Positions 16,104 to 25,367 of a DNA stretch of 64,000 bases are shown here, piece by piece (position 1 is the first letter of the stretch; every line of letters begins with the position of its first letter). The DNA comes from Planctomycetaceae bacterium. Its GTDB lineage: Bacteria; Planctomycetota; Phycisphaerae; Sedimentisphaerales; UBA12454. A model generated the notes under the pieces. The model was not told the DNA's origin and searched no databases. It worked only from the letters and a program-made list of their open reading frames with translations. Where the stretch lies: the NCBI GenBank assembly GCA_021371795.1, contig JAJFVK010000017.1:1-64000 (forward strand). The letters run 5' to 3'. Both the position numbers and the translations under genes were made by a program.

Positions 16104-19100
16104 TTGCAGCAGAATGTGATAAAAATCCTGTTAGTGGAAGATAATGAGTCGGACATTATTCTGACACGGAAAATGCTGTCTGGATACAGCCGCAGAGTCA
16201 GGTTTTCTGTCGATTCAGCAACGACATTGAAGCAGGCGGTTGAGTGCCTTTCCGGGGACGAGAAAAGGTATGACGTGGTGCTGCTCGATATGGGGCTGCC
16301 GGACAGCAACGGATTAGAAACCATTCAAAGGGTTAGTCAGGCCAATCCATATGTGCCTATCGTTGTTTTAACAGGCTTGTCCGATGAGGAAACCGGCCTG
16401 GCAACGATACAAAATGGCGCATCGGATTATCTTGTCAAAGATAAGTTGTCGCCGGATATACTGGTTCGAACGGTTCTTTTTTCAATCGAACGCAAGCAAT
16501 CGGAAGAAGAACGCGAAAAAATGCTTTTCTTTCAGTTAGGTTTAAATTCACTCCAGCAGTCTCTTCTTAAAAATAGTCCACTTGAAGAACGGCTCAAAAG
16601 GGTAACAGACGATATTATACAATATTTCGACGTGGATTTTTGCCGTCTGTGGCTGGTTCGGAATGGCGATAAATGTGAAACCTGTATGCACGCGCAGACG
16701 AATGACCCGATACACGTCTGTCAGAACAGAGAAAAATGTTTGCACATGGTTTCCAGTTCGGGAAGATATACAAATATAGACGGTCCGGTTCACGGACGTG
16801 TTCCAATCGGTTGTTATAAAATTGGGAAAATTGCCAGTCGTGAAGAGCATAAATTCCACATTAAAGACGCTCAAACTGATGTTAATGTTCTGGACAATCA
16901 GTGGGCCAAAGAACTTGGCTTAAAGTCCTTCGCGGGATACCAGCTCTGTCTTGAAGGCGGCGATGTTTTGGGGGTTTTAGGACTATTCTCACAGAAGATT
17001 ATTGAGCCTTGTGAAGAAGCGATGCTGGATGTTATCAGCAGTAATGTCGCTATGACTGTTCATCAGTCTATAATGTCAGAACAAATTCGGGAGAGCGAAG
17101 AGAGATATCGTGAGCTTTTTGACGGCTCCAATGACGCGTTAATGACAATGGAGCCGCTCTCGTGGAATTTTACATCGTGTAACAGGGCGACTTTAAAATT
17201 ATTCAGAGTTTCAGACGCGGAACAGTTTAAAAAGCTTACGCTGTGGGAGTTATCGCCGGAATATCAGCCGGATGGGAATCTTTCATCTGTCAGGGGCAGG
17301 GAGATGGTCGAAAGAGCATTAAAGGAAGGTTCCGCATATTTTGAATGGCTGCACAAGAGATTAGACGGCGAGGAATTGTATACTACAATTTTACTCACCA
17401 GAATCGAAAAGGCCGGCGTACACTTTATCCATGCGACAGTTCGCGATATCACTGAATCCAAAATAGCGGAAGAAGAATTGCGATGGAAAAGTGCTCTACT
17501 CGAGTCGCAGGTGGAAGCGAGTCTTGATGGTGTGTTTGTCGCGGATAAACTCGGACAAAAGGTTCTGATAAACAAACGTCTGATTCATATGTGGAATATT
17601 CCGTATGAGCTGATTGAAAATCAGGATACCGGTTTATTTCTGAAATATTCTGCGGATATAGCGGAAAATCCGACACAGGTTCTTGAGAAAATAAAATATC
17701 TTGGTGAGCATCCCCACGAAACAAGCAGAGATGAAATAGAGTATAAAGATGGTACAGTGCTTGATATGTATTCATCGCCCATTACTGATAAAGTCGGCAA
17801 ACATCTGGGCAGAATCTGGACTTTCCGGGATATTACAGACCGCAAGAAAGCGGAAATCGCCATAAAGCAAAATGCTACCGTTATCAACAGTATTTTCCTT
17901 GCTGCGCCGGTCGGCATAACGCTTATGAAAAAACGAATCTTTAGCAAAATGAACGACTTGTTTGCTGAAATACCCGGCTATAGTCGTGAAGAACTTATCG
18001 GCCAATCTTCGCTTATGTTGTATCCGGACAGAAACGAATATGAAAAGGTTGGTATGGGACTTTATACAAATCTTTTCAAAAATGGACGCAACAGTGTGGA
18101 GTCCAAATGGCGGCGAAAAGACGGCACTTTGGTAGATATATTATTGAATTCTTCGCCGCTTGACGTTAATGACCCGATGATGGGTGAAGTGGTTACTGTG
18201 CTGGATATAAGCGACCTTAAACGTTCGCAGGAGGCTATTCTGCGTGAGCGTAATAAAGCACAGAGCTATCTCGATGTCGCCGGCGTGATTATGCTTGTTC
18301 TTAATGAAGATTTGACAGTGCATCGAATCAATAATAAAGGCTGTGAGATTCTGGGATATGAGGAACATGATATCATTGATCGCAACTGGTGTGATAAATG
18401 TATTCCTGAAGAATTCAGGAACGATACACGAGACATTTACAATTTGATTTTCAAAGGCAAGGTAGAAGATTTCGAATATCATGAGGGTACTGTGCTGGCC
18501 AAAGACGGAAAAAGGCGTTTGGTTGCGTGGCACAATTCCGTATTGAAAGATAAAAAGGGCAATATAAAATCCATATTAAGTTCAGGTGAGGACATAACCG
18601 AGCGCAAGGAAGCTGAAGAGGCGATTAAAAAGGCTTATAAGGAACTTGAAAAAGCCAACAGTGATTTGAAAAATATGCAGATGCAGATTATTCAGAGTGA
18701 AAAACTCGCATCGATTGGTCAGCTTGCCGCAGGCGTTGCGCACGAAATGAACACGCCGGTCGGATTTGTCGCCTGCAATTTTGAAACGCTGGAAAAATAT
18801 CTCGAAAAGTTCAAGAAGCTGCTTGAAATGTACAACCATCTTTCTCTTGAAGCTCCGAATTTGGAGAAGAACAAGATACTTGACCATTATGAGACGATTA
18901 AAAAGATGGCGCAGGATATGAAGATCGATTTCATAATCGAGGATATCGAATCGCTGTTTAGCGAATCGAAAGAGGGGCTAACCAGAGTTACGACAATTAT
19001 ACAAAACCTTAGAGATTTTTCGAGAATAGACCAGATTGAATCGTTCGACCAGTTCGATTTGAATCACGGCATAGAATCTACCCTGGCGGTAGCGAGGAAT

Positions 19101-19580
19101 ACGATAAAGTATCAGGCTAATGTGATAACGGAATTTGCTGATATTCCAAAAGTGATGTGCACTGGAAGCCAGATTAATCAGGTGCTGCTGAACATTCTTG
19201 TCAATGCTGCTCACGCCATAGAATCGCAGCAAATGGATGAAATGGGCACTGTTAAAATACGAACTTATGCGGATGAGGATTACGTAAGCTGTGAAATCGA
19301 AGACAACGGCCCTGGAATTCCTCCGGAATATCTGAAGAAGATTTATGAGCCGTTTTTCACTACCAAGCCGGCCGGCAAAGGCACAGGGCTTGGACTTTCG
19401 GTTTCGTATGATATTATCGTTAATAAGCATAAAGGCGAACTACAGGTAGATAGTACGTTGGGTAAGGGAACTAAATTCACCATAAAGCTGCCGTTGAAAA
19501 CGACGATAGATACACAACATCTTGAAAATCAAATTTCTGTTGACGCGGCGAATCAAGAAAATATAGGAGAAAGGGTATAA
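16104..19580 (+). CDS. REC-GAF-PAS4 sensor histidine kinase
   Basis: 1158 residues, cytoplasmic. Order: N-terminal receiver (phospho-acceptor D62 in LLDMGLPD), GAF domain at about 150-325 with a Cys-rich insert (CETCMHAQ, VCQNREKCLHMV) and VPIGCYKIGKIAS, four PAS domains (about 340-450, 470-590, 590-710, 720-845), a coiled coil, a dimerisation helix with phospho-acceptor H880 in GVAHEMNTPVGF, and an HATPase (NILVNAAHAIE, DNGPGIP, GKGTGLGLSV). Start codons are TTG 16104 or GTG 16116; neither has a good ribosome binding site. It is followed after 2 bases by its probable partner regulator. The signal is unknown. Confidence 0.93.
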   Translation: MQQNVIKILLVEDNESDIILTRKMLSGYSRRVRFSVDSATTLKQAVECLSGDEKRYDVVLLDMGLPDSNGLETIQRVSQANPYVPIVVLTGLSDEETGLATIQNGASDYLVKDKLSPDILVRTVLFSIERKQSEEEREKMLFFQLGLNSLQQSLLKNSPLEERLKRVTDDIIQYFDVDFCRLWLVRNGDKCETCMHAQTNDPIHVCQNREKCLHMVSSSGRYTNIDGPVHGRVPIGCYKIGKIASREEHKFHIKDAQTDVNVLDNQWAKELGLKSFAGYQLCLEGGDVLGVLGLFSQKIIEPCEEAMLDVISSNVAMTVHQSIMSEQIRESEERYRELFDGSNDALMTMEPLSWNFTSCNRATLKLFRVSDAEQFKKLTLWELSPEYQPDGNLSSVRGREMVERALKEGSAYFEWLHKRLDGEELYTTILLTRIEKAGVHFIHATVRDITESKIAEEELRWKSALLESQVEASLDGVFVADKLGQKVLINKRLIHMWNIPYELIENQDTGLFLKYSADIAENPTQVLEKIKYLGEHPHETSRDEIEYKDGTVLDMYSSPITDKVGKHLGRIWTFRDITDRKKAEIAIKQNATVINSIFLAAPVGITLMKKRIFSKMNDLFAEIPGYSREELIGQSSLMLYPDRNEYEKVGMGLYTNLFKNGRNSVESKWRRKDGTLVDILLNSSPLDVNDPMMGEVVTVLDISDLKRSQEAILRERNKAQSYLDVAGVIMLVLNEDLTVHRINNKGCEILGYEEHDIIDRNWCDKCIPEEFRNDTRDIYNLIFKGKVEDFEYHEGTVLAKDGKRRLVAWHNSVLKDKKGNIKSILSSGEDITERKEAEEAIKKAYKELEKANSDLKNMQMQIIQSEKLASIGQLAAGVAHEMNTPVGFVACNFETLEKYLEKFKKLLEMYNHLSLEAPNLEKNKILDHYETIKKMAQDMKIDFIIEDIESLFSESKEGLTRVTTIIQNLRDFSRIDQIESFDQFDLNHGIESTLAVARNTIKYQANVITEFADIPKVMCTGSQINQVLLNILVNAAHAIESQQMDEMGTVKIRTYADEDYVSCEIEDNGPGIPPEYLKKIYEPFFTTKPAGKGTGLGLSVSYDIIVNKHKGELQVDSTLGKGTKFTIKLPLKTTIDTQHLENQISVDAANQENIGERV

Positions 19581-19582
19581 TT

Positions 19583-19999
19583 ATGGAGTCAAGAACTATT
19601 CTTTTTGTTGATGATGACAAGTTTGTACTTAGCTCTTTAAGACGTGGGCTGATTGACGAACCATATAACAAATTATTTGCTGAAAGCGGCAAAGAAGCGC
19701 TGGTACTGCTCGAGCAGAATGAAGTTCACGTTATTGTGACTGATATGAGAATGCCGGAGATGCTCGGTCTGGAGCTTTTGAAAATCGTCAAGGAGAGGTA
19801 TCCGCACATTATTCGGCTCGTTCTTTCCGGATATACGCACGTAAGTACGCTGCTGACTGCGATTAATCAGGGAGAGATTTTCAGATATATTACCAAACCG
19901 TGGAAGCTGGAAGAGGAATTTAAACCTACTATGCGGCAGGCTATCGATTTTTATAATGCCACATCGGCATACGCAAAGCAAAAGCAGCAGACTACGTGA
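19583..19999 (+). CDS. single-domain response regulator
   Basis: 138 residues, one receiver domain: VDDDK acidic pocket, phospho-acceptor D54 (VIVTDMRMPEM), conserved Ser in LVLSGYT, and Lys in YITKPW. This RpfG-type receiver has no output domain, and the last 25 residues are a Gln/Lys-rich tail. Its aggag ribosome binding site lies inside the end of the kinase gene, so the two are translationally close. It probably acts as a phosphate shuttle or by protein contact. Confidence 0.92.
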   Translation: MESRTILFVDDDKFVLSSLRRGLIDEPYNKLFAESGKEALVLLEQNEVHVIVTDMRMPEMLGLELLKIVKERYPHIIRLVLSGYTHVSTLLTAINQGEIFRYITKPWKLEEEFKPTMRQAIDFYNATSAYAKQKQQTT

Positions 20000-20041
20000 T
20001 TTATGAGTTATACCAAGGGGCATTAAAAAATACCTGTGGTA

Positions 20042-20425
20042 TTAGTCCCTATACATCCAGTCCCATCTTGTTGGAATTTGTTTTTGCCGGATTTTTTGTG
20101 CCATTTCTTTATTTTCTTTTTTCAGCTCATGCTCATAAATATATCTTCGTTCGCAATTGTTATATCTTGAAAAATTCTTTTGCATGGCTGATGACGGATA
20201 GAAATCCACAGCGCAGTAATATGTCTTTAAGTCGGGAATGTATTTATAATCGCACTGCGTTACGATTCCAACCATATTGTTTTTTAAAGTTTCGCAGATA
20301 ACAACATCGCCGTTTTTGAACATTGGAGCGGGGGCGTTGGCGGCAGGATTACGAAGTCGTTCTGTACACCCGGCTGACATAAACATCATCAGCAACAACG
20401 CCGGTATCAACAGTTGTTTATTCAT
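20042..20425 (-). CDS. small lipoprotein near the secretin operon
   Basis: 127 residues with a type II signal sequence and lipobox FMSAGC (Cys at about residue 19). The mature part is soluble, has two or three further Cys (CETL, QCDYK, NNCERR) and could be a small beta domain (NGDVVICETLKNNMVGIVTQ). aggag precedes the ATG. It is 138 bases downstream of the minus-strand secretin operon and on the same strand, so it may be the last gene of that unit or separate. Family unknown to me. Confidence 0.7.
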   Translation of the reverse strand: MNKQLLIPALLLMMFMSAGCTERLRNPAANAPAPMFKNGDVVICETLKNNMVGIVTQCDYKYIPDLKTYYCAVDFYPSSAMQKNFSRYNNCERRYIYEHELKKENKEMAQKIRQKQIPTRWDWMYRD

Positions 20426-20563
20426 TTATGAGACTCCTATACGCAAATAAAAGCCGAAAATAGACAATTGTCTATTTCTGACTTATATTTAAAACATAAT
20501 AATTGGAGGTGTATTTGTCAAATTGCAGAATGCACTAAAGATGTGTAAGAGATGTAATAATTT

Positions 20564-21118
20564 TTATCTTTTTGGCGTACTGCCCGGCTGGTTTGAAAGT
20601 TTTTGAAGTCTGCCGTTGAGGATTTTTACGACCTCGGCATTGCGGCGCTGAAGGCTGTTAAGCTCGTCGGTTACTTCATCTAATTTCTCTTTCATAGCTG
20701 TCGTTTCAGTTTTCGAAGTATCCAGTTGGCTGCGGGCGCCTGTGAGTTCGGAATAGGCTTTCAGAACTTCGGCGTTTAGTTTTTCGGCTTCAGCTTTGGA
20801 ATCCGACAGTTTTGTTTCGAGTTTCGCGGTGTTTACCGCTTTGTCGTTCAGGAGTTTATTATTTTTGTACAAATCCAAATACATAAAAGCCGAACCGACA
20901 AGGCAGACTCCCAGAGCGATAGCAGTGCATTTCCATATAAATTTGGCTTTTGTCTGGTCTGTTATGATGTCAAGGAGAATGCTGTTGTTTATATGCAGCT
21001 TCTTTTCGACTTTTTTGGATGCGTTGCCTTGCGTCTCTAATGAGTCGAGAATAGAATCTTCCGAGGCTAATACCTCGTTCAATTCATCCATAACAGCACT
21101 GTTCGTTTTATTTTTCAT
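20564..21118 (-). CDS. membrane-anchored coiled-coil protein of the secretin operon
   Basis: 184 residues. About 55 cytoplasmic residues, one membrane helix (about 57-80, FIWKCTAIALGVCLVGSAFM), then about 100 residues of heptad-type coiled coil (KLETKLSDSKAEAEKLNAEV and onward) predicted in the periplasm. The ATG at 21118 overlaps the stop of the previous gene as ATGA, which decides this start over an in-frame TTG 12 bases upstream. The topology resembles inner-membrane connectors of secretion machines, but no family is recognised. Confidence 0.75.
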   Translation of the reverse strand: MKNKTNSAVMDELNEVLASEDSILDSLETQGNASKKVEKKLHINNSILLDIITDQTKAKFIWKCTAIALGVCLVGSAFMYLDLYKNNKLLNDKAVNTAKLETKLSDSKAEAEKLNAEVLKAYSELTGARSQLDTSKTETTAMKEKLDEVTDELNSLQRRNAEVVKILNGRLQKLSNQPGSTPKR

Positions 21119-21615
21119 AATCCGTCCCAAGTAACGGTAATAGTTTGTGTGGCTGTATAATCGCCCGCATCGGAGACTTCATTAGGCCTGTTGCTTGCCT
21201 GAACATGCAGCGTTACCTGCACATTAGTGTCGCCTCCTGCTTGCTGAATATGCAAACCGTCGGAGAGAAAAGTGTCATAAGCTACATATTCTGTCATGCT
21301 GGTTCCGCCTGAACCGCTTGTCCCGTCGCCGTCAAAGGTTAGCTTGTATTCTGTTACAAGGGTGTCTGTTCCGTTACTTAATTGTGCCGCAGTGGTATTG
21401 TCAGCTGTTATAACAGCTTCAGGGTCAGCTCCGCTAATAGTAAGAGTTATGGTAGAAGAGCCTTCGCGGACATCAGACTGTTTGGAAATGTTTGTCAGTG
21501 AAATTGTCGCAGGATTGAAAGTGCCCCATACATATTCATTGACAGCGCATATAATTTGCGGCAATGTGATTATTGCCAGTACCATTACAACAAAATGTTT
21601 GTTTGAAAACATCAT
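21115..21615 (-). CDS. small secreted beta-rich protein, paralogue 2
   Basis: 166 residues with a signal peptide ending IICA. The mature part is Thr/Gly-rich beta sequence sharing blocks with the products at 24491-25087 and 25368-25880: TADNTTAAQLSNGTDT, LVTEYKLTFDGDGT, AYDTFL, a VTLHVQA strand and a C-terminal QTITVTW. The order (ladder of strands, SNG..L.Y.L, final YTATQTITVTW) recalls spore-coat-U/Csu-type pilin subunits, but the similarity is distant. Its ATG overlaps the secretin stop codon (ATGA), so it is translationally coupled to the secretin. Confidence 0.75.
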   Translation of the reverse strand: MMFSNKHFVVMVLAIITLPQIICAVNEYVWGTFNPATISLTNISKQSDVREGSSTITLTISGADPEAVITADNTTAAQLSNGTDTLVTEYKLTFDGDGTSGSGGTSMTEYVAYDTFLSDGLHIQQAGGDTNVQVTLHVQASNRPNEVSDAGDYTATQTITVTWDGL

Positions 21616-23174
21616 TTCTTTTTATTTTCGTTAGTCGCTTCGGAATCGACTGCCAACAGCGAAATTGCTTCCTGCAACATTTGTCTTTCCTGTTCAGGCG
21701 TCATTTCATTATTCGATGACGATACCTTAGAGATATTGTTTCCGCTGTCCATCTGGTCGTCGAGAAGGGTTACTGCATTGTTTAGAGACTTAATTTCTTC
21801 GTCTGTTTGTTTCTTTATTTTATTCTTTTCGTTTCTTGCAAACACTTCCGGCGAACGCAGCTTTTCTGTTTCTTTGGCGGCGTCAATCAGTTGATTACGG
21901 TCTGCGAATGCTATCTCATTATCCCTCATTAACTGCGGGGTAATGAAAATCATAACTTCTTTTTTCGTTGTGGTGTCTTCTTTGCTCTTGAAAAGACCGC
22001 CCACTACCGGCATATCGCCCAAAAGCGGGAATTTCCCGTGATTTGTCGATTCCTGTGTTTCGATAAGTCCGCCGATTACGATGGCGTCGCCTTCTCTTAC
22101 GCGGACGTGTGTATCGGCTTTACGTCTGCGAATTACAGGCAAATCGCTGCTTGATGTTGCGCTTGCACTGCCTGTGCTTTGCGAATTGCGTCTGGACGCG
22201 ACATCGCTGACTTCAGTTTGTACGTCAATGGTAATGTATCCATCTTCGCCGATGTGCGGCGTCATTTCAAGCGAAACGCCTGACTTAATAACTTCAAGCT
22301 CTGTTCGCAGAGATGTGCCGTAAAGGTCGGTGATAATGGTGTAATATTCATCCAATGAAATATCTATTTTTGCTTTTTGGCCGTTGAGTGTCGCTACTCT
22401 TGGCCTTGACCTTATGCTTGCTTTTTTCTCTTCAATCAATGCGCGAAGAGTCAAATTCAGTTGCAGTAAATTGCTTGCCGCTACGCTTGTATAACCTGCA
22501 AGTCCTGCGAAGCCGGCAACGCCTTTTGCCATACTAAACGATGTATGTGCCCCTAAAATATCCCAGTCAAGTCCGAACTCGTCGCTTGTGCCTTCCCAAA
22601 GGTCAACGACAAGCACTTCGAGCATAACCTGTTCCTGTGGGACGTCGAGTTTCTTTATGATATCCAATATATGTTCAGATATTTCAGGAACTGCGTAAAT
22701 CAGAGCTTCGTTATCTCTTTGTCCGCTGGTTACGTATTCCTGCAAAGACTTCGGCAGTGAATCGTGAAGATGTTTTGCTGATATATAATTGAGATACACC
22801 GGCATTGAGTTTACAGTCTCCACTGTGCTTGGACACATCGGGTCGCCGCAGGAAATCAGGTAAAACCTGTCACTTTTCTTCTTTACAAAAAGTCCCTGAC
22901 CGACGATGAGTTCATTGATACATTCTTCCAGCGGTTTGCCTTTTGCTGCGTCCAGTGAGACCATTAGGTCTGGTACGTGAGGACAGGTCGCCAGAATAAC
23001 GCCGTTCTCAACTGATATATCGCGGAAAATTTGGCTTAATGGTACATCTACCCAGACATTTTTGACAATGACTTCATCTTTGGACGCTTTTTCAGCAGCT
23101 CCGCAGAGAATCCCTGATAATAGTATCATAACTATTATAGCTGTCTTATTAAAATGTCTGATGTTATTTATCAT
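21612..23174 (-). CDS. outer-membrane secretin with coiled-coil tail
   Basis: 520 residues: signal peptide; a short N0/STN-like domain (about 35-100, VPLSQIFRDISVENGVI and a FYLIS strand); an N1-type repeat (about 125-180); the secretin pore domain (about 185-415: MLEVLVVDLWEG, SRPRVATLNGQKAKI, IVIGGLIETQE, LLGDMPVVGGLFKS, MIFITPQLM). The last 100 residues are polar coiled coil, unlike a typical S-domain. Secretins form 12-15-subunit outer-membrane channels for T2SS, T3SS, T4P or phage. It is distinct from the secretin at 40848-42314. The chaperone-like gene ends 7 bases upstream and paralogue 2 overlaps its end. Confidence 0.9.
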   Translation of the reverse strand: MINNIRHFNKTAIIVMILLSGILCGAAEKASKDEVIVKNVWVDVPLSQIFRDISVENGVILATCPHVPDLMVSLDAAKGKPLEECINELIVGQGLFVKKKSDRFYLISCGDPMCPSTVETVNSMPVYLNYISAKHLHDSLPKSLQEYVTSGQRDNEALIYAVPEISEHILDIIKKLDVPQEQVMLEVLVVDLWEGTSDEFGLDWDILGAHTSFSMAKGVAGFAGLAGYTSVAASNLLQLNLTLRALIEEKKASIRSRPRVATLNGQKAKIDISLDEYYTIITDLYGTSLRTELEVIKSGVSLEMTPHIGEDGYITIDVQTEVSDVASRRNSQSTGSASATSSSDLPVIRRRKADTHVRVREGDAIVIGGLIETQESTNHGKFPLLGDMPVVGGLFKSKEDTTTKKEVMIFITPQLMRDNEIAFADRNQLIDAAKETEKLRSPEVFARNEKNKIKKQTDEEIKSLNNAVTLLDDQMDSGNNISKVSSSNNEMTPEQERQMLQEAISLLAVDSEATNENKKK

Positions 23175-23181
23175 TAAAACC

Positions 23182-24453
23182 TTAATCTATCGTTATAGTT
23201 ATAGGAACACTGTACTGGACGGTTTGTTTTTTTGTTGTGCTTTCCAAACCGGACTCTTCCATTTCAATTATTACTGACCATTTATAAACTCCGGCTTTTG
23301 CATCCGCAGGCACTTTGATTGAGCAGGGCATTGATGTTGAGCTGTTTGGAGCCAGTGTAAAGTCGGATGTTTTGAGTTCGAGCCAGTCGTGTTCGGATTT
23401 TTCAATACGGCAATTAGCTGCGATAGTATTCAAACCCTGATTTTTAATCTGGAAACTTATGCTTGTGTTGCGGCCGGGATTCAATTTTAAATCAATCTTT
23501 TCCGGTGCGAACTCGAGCTTTGTTATGTTATTTTCATTTCCAACATTTTTCGCCCATACGTCCGCCAAATCCTGACTTATGACTAATTCCGTGTCTTTCA
23601 TCAGTTGGCGTTTGCTGTCTTCTGATGAGAATATTACGCGAAGTCTGTATTCGCCTGCCGGCAGGGGCTGCGACATTATACCTGTAAACCATCTGGTATC
23701 GCCCGGCAGAACATTATTTCTGCTGACATATAGCGGAACAGTCGCTATTTTTTTCATATTTTCATTATATATGTATGCCTTTGCTTTTGACTTAATAGAG
23801 ATTAAACCTTCATTTTTTATCTTTGCTTTGATTTTTAAAGATTGTTTTTCATTTATTTTATATTGGTCGATTTCTGAAAGCTCTTTTTTAAGTGGACCCG
23901 TCTCAAAAGCAGGTATTATGACATTTACATCCGTAATAGTGCCGCGTTCAACGTGGGTTCGGCGAACGACGCGAATAAACAAACCAGTTGCTGTACGCAA
24001 TTTGACTTGTACGCCTTTTTCACCTTCTTTTGTTTCACCCATTGAGACCATTGCAGAAGCCCAGTAATCGCCGTCTGCGTCCAATGGTGCGGTAACTGTG
24101 CCTTTTATTGTTTTTGATTCGCCGGGTTTGAGTGTGATTTCATTGGTATCGAGACTTATCCAGTCGGCCGCGGACCTCTCATGTTTATTTTCAGGTCCGA
24201 ATGAAAGAACTCCCTCATCGGAAACCTTAAAATCGAGAATCTTAATTTTGACAGGACACGGACTTGTTTTTTGGTCTCGTTGATTATTTTCCAGACTGAT
24301 AGTGAAACTTGCCTTTTTACCCGGCTTGACCTCAATATGCTGTGTTACAGGACTTACAGCCAGTCCTGCCAGAACAGTGTGCTGTAATACAAAAATGAGC
24401 AGAGTTACTAAGCCAACTCCCGTTGCCTTCCTTACTTGTGCTTTTCTTTCCAT
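23182..24453 (-). CDS. periplasmic multi-Ig (PapD/chaperone-like) protein
   Basis: 423 residues with an N-terminal signal sequence (GLVTLLIFVLQHTVLAG) and no further membrane segment. The first mature domain starts LAVSPVTQHIEVKPGKKASF and continues with ISLENN, DWISLDTNEITLKPGESKTI and GLFIRVVRR. This is the layout of PapD-type chaperones and of DUF916-like surface domains. At least two more Ig-like beta-sandwich domains follow (LSEIDQYKINEKQSLKIKAK; KIDLKLNPGRNTSISFQIKN), ending without an anchor. It is encoded directly before a secretin and between genes for putative subunits, so a subunit chaperone or fibre-base role is plausible but inferred. Confidence 0.7.
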   Translation of the reverse strand: MERKAQVRKATGVGLVTLLIFVLQHTVLAGLAVSPVTQHIEVKPGKKASFTISLENNQRDQKTSPCPVKIKILDFKVSDEGVLSFGPENKHERSAADWISLDTNEITLKPGESKTIKGTVTAPLDADGDYWASAMVSMGETKEGEKGVQVKLRTATGLFIRVVRRTHVERGTITDVNVIIPAFETGPLKKELSEIDQYKINEKQSLKIKAKIKNEGLISIKSKAKAYIYNENMKKIATVPLYVSRNNVLPGDTRWFTGIMSQPLPAGEYRLRVIFSSEDSKRQLMKDTELVISQDLADVWAKNVGNENNITKLEFAPEKIDLKLNPGRNTSISFQIKNQGLNTIAANCRIEKSEHDWLELKTSDFTLAPNSSTSMPCSIKVPADAKAGVYKWSVIIEMEESGLESTTKKQTVQYSVPITITID

Positions 24454-24490
24454 AGCTTTAATCCCTTAAATAATACAATTCCTGTTTCTG

Positions 24491-25087
24491 TTAGTTATCG
24501 CTGACCCATGAAGCTGTAATAGTCTGAACGGCCTGATAAAGACCGGAGTCTGCGACATTGTCTGTGTCGAAAGTTGCTTCAACTTCCAGCGTAACTTCAA
24601 CGGCACCGTCAGTATTGAAATGGGTTATATCAAGCGGCTCGGCAAGAAAAAGGTTGTGTACCACGTATGCATCGGAACCGCTGGCAAGTATGGCAACAGC
24701 CGAAGCGCCGGTGGCAGGATCGCCATCGCCGTCAGTTGAGATTTTGTATTTTGTTACTAACGCGTCTTCATTGGCTCCACCGCCTCTTTGATGTGTCAGT
24801 TGTGAAGTGGCCGTGTTGTCTGCGCTAAGTTCGACATTACAGTTCGTCCATAAAGTATAGGCTGCACTGCCTTCAGGACTGCTGTTCTGTGCGGTAAGGT
24901 GGCCTTCCTGCGCATCGAGGTCGATAGCCGCAAAATTCGCTCCTTCCCACTCGATAATTGTATCGACGGTTACTGATATATCGCACGTCGCTGAATCATC
25001 ACCTGGGTCGGCACCATAGAGTTTGGAGTTACAGCTTATCACCATAACACAAACAGCCAGTACTAACAAAATCCTATTCGTTTCCAT
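24491..25087 (-). CDS. small secreted beta-rich protein, paralogue 1
   Basis: 198 residues from the ATG at 25087. An in-frame ATG at 25102 exists, but its following codons contain the aagga that serves the second ATG. The signal sequence could be type I (ending LYGA) or type II (VISC). The mature N-terminus ATCDISVTVDTIIEW and TNCNVELSADNTATSQL give a Cys pair of the kind seen in Csu/SCPU subunits. Shared blocks LVTKYKISTDGDGD and C-terminal QTITASW link it to the other two paralogues. First gene of the minus-strand operon. Confidence 0.75.
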   Translation of the reverse strand: METNRILLVLAVCVMVISCNSKLYGADPGDDSATCDISVTVDTIIEWEGANFAAIDLDAQEGHLTAQNSSPEGSAAYTLWTNCNVELSADNTATSQLTHQRGGGANEDALVTKYKISTDGDGDPATGASAVAILASGSDAYVVHNLFLAEPLDITHFNTDGAVEVTLEVEATFDTDNVADSGLYQAVQTITASWVSDN

Positions 25088-25330
25088 TGTTTTATCCTTC
25101 ATTAAGATTTTATACTTATGTAAAGCTTACAAAATATTTATAGTTAAAGCGCAAAAAATGCTTTGTAGACCTATTCGTCATTAATTTAGAAGGTTGTTAT
25201 TTCGGAAAATACCTGATTTTAGCAATTTTCATCTGTTCGCAAGGTTTAAGTTTATTCACAAAAATAAGGCATTTCTTATGGGACACTAAACAGAGAAACT
25301 TTCAAATATATCCGTTGTAAGGTAATTTTC

Positions 25331-25359
25331 TTGATTATAGGACGTTAATTTGGTACAAT
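25331..25359 (+). promoter_or_regulatory. candidate promoter giving a near-leaderless mRNA
   Basis: TTGATT (25331-25336), 17-base spacer, TACAAT (25354-25359). The ATG of paralogue 3 is at 25368, only 8 bases after the -10 element, and no ribosome binding site is present. Transcription start and start codon would nearly coincide. Confidence 0.4.
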
Positions 25360-25367
25360 AACAAATT

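Noticed and set aside
16104-16500. Separate response regulator gene before the histidine kinase
   Set aside because: The receiver continues in frame without a stop into GAF and PAS domains, so it is one protein.
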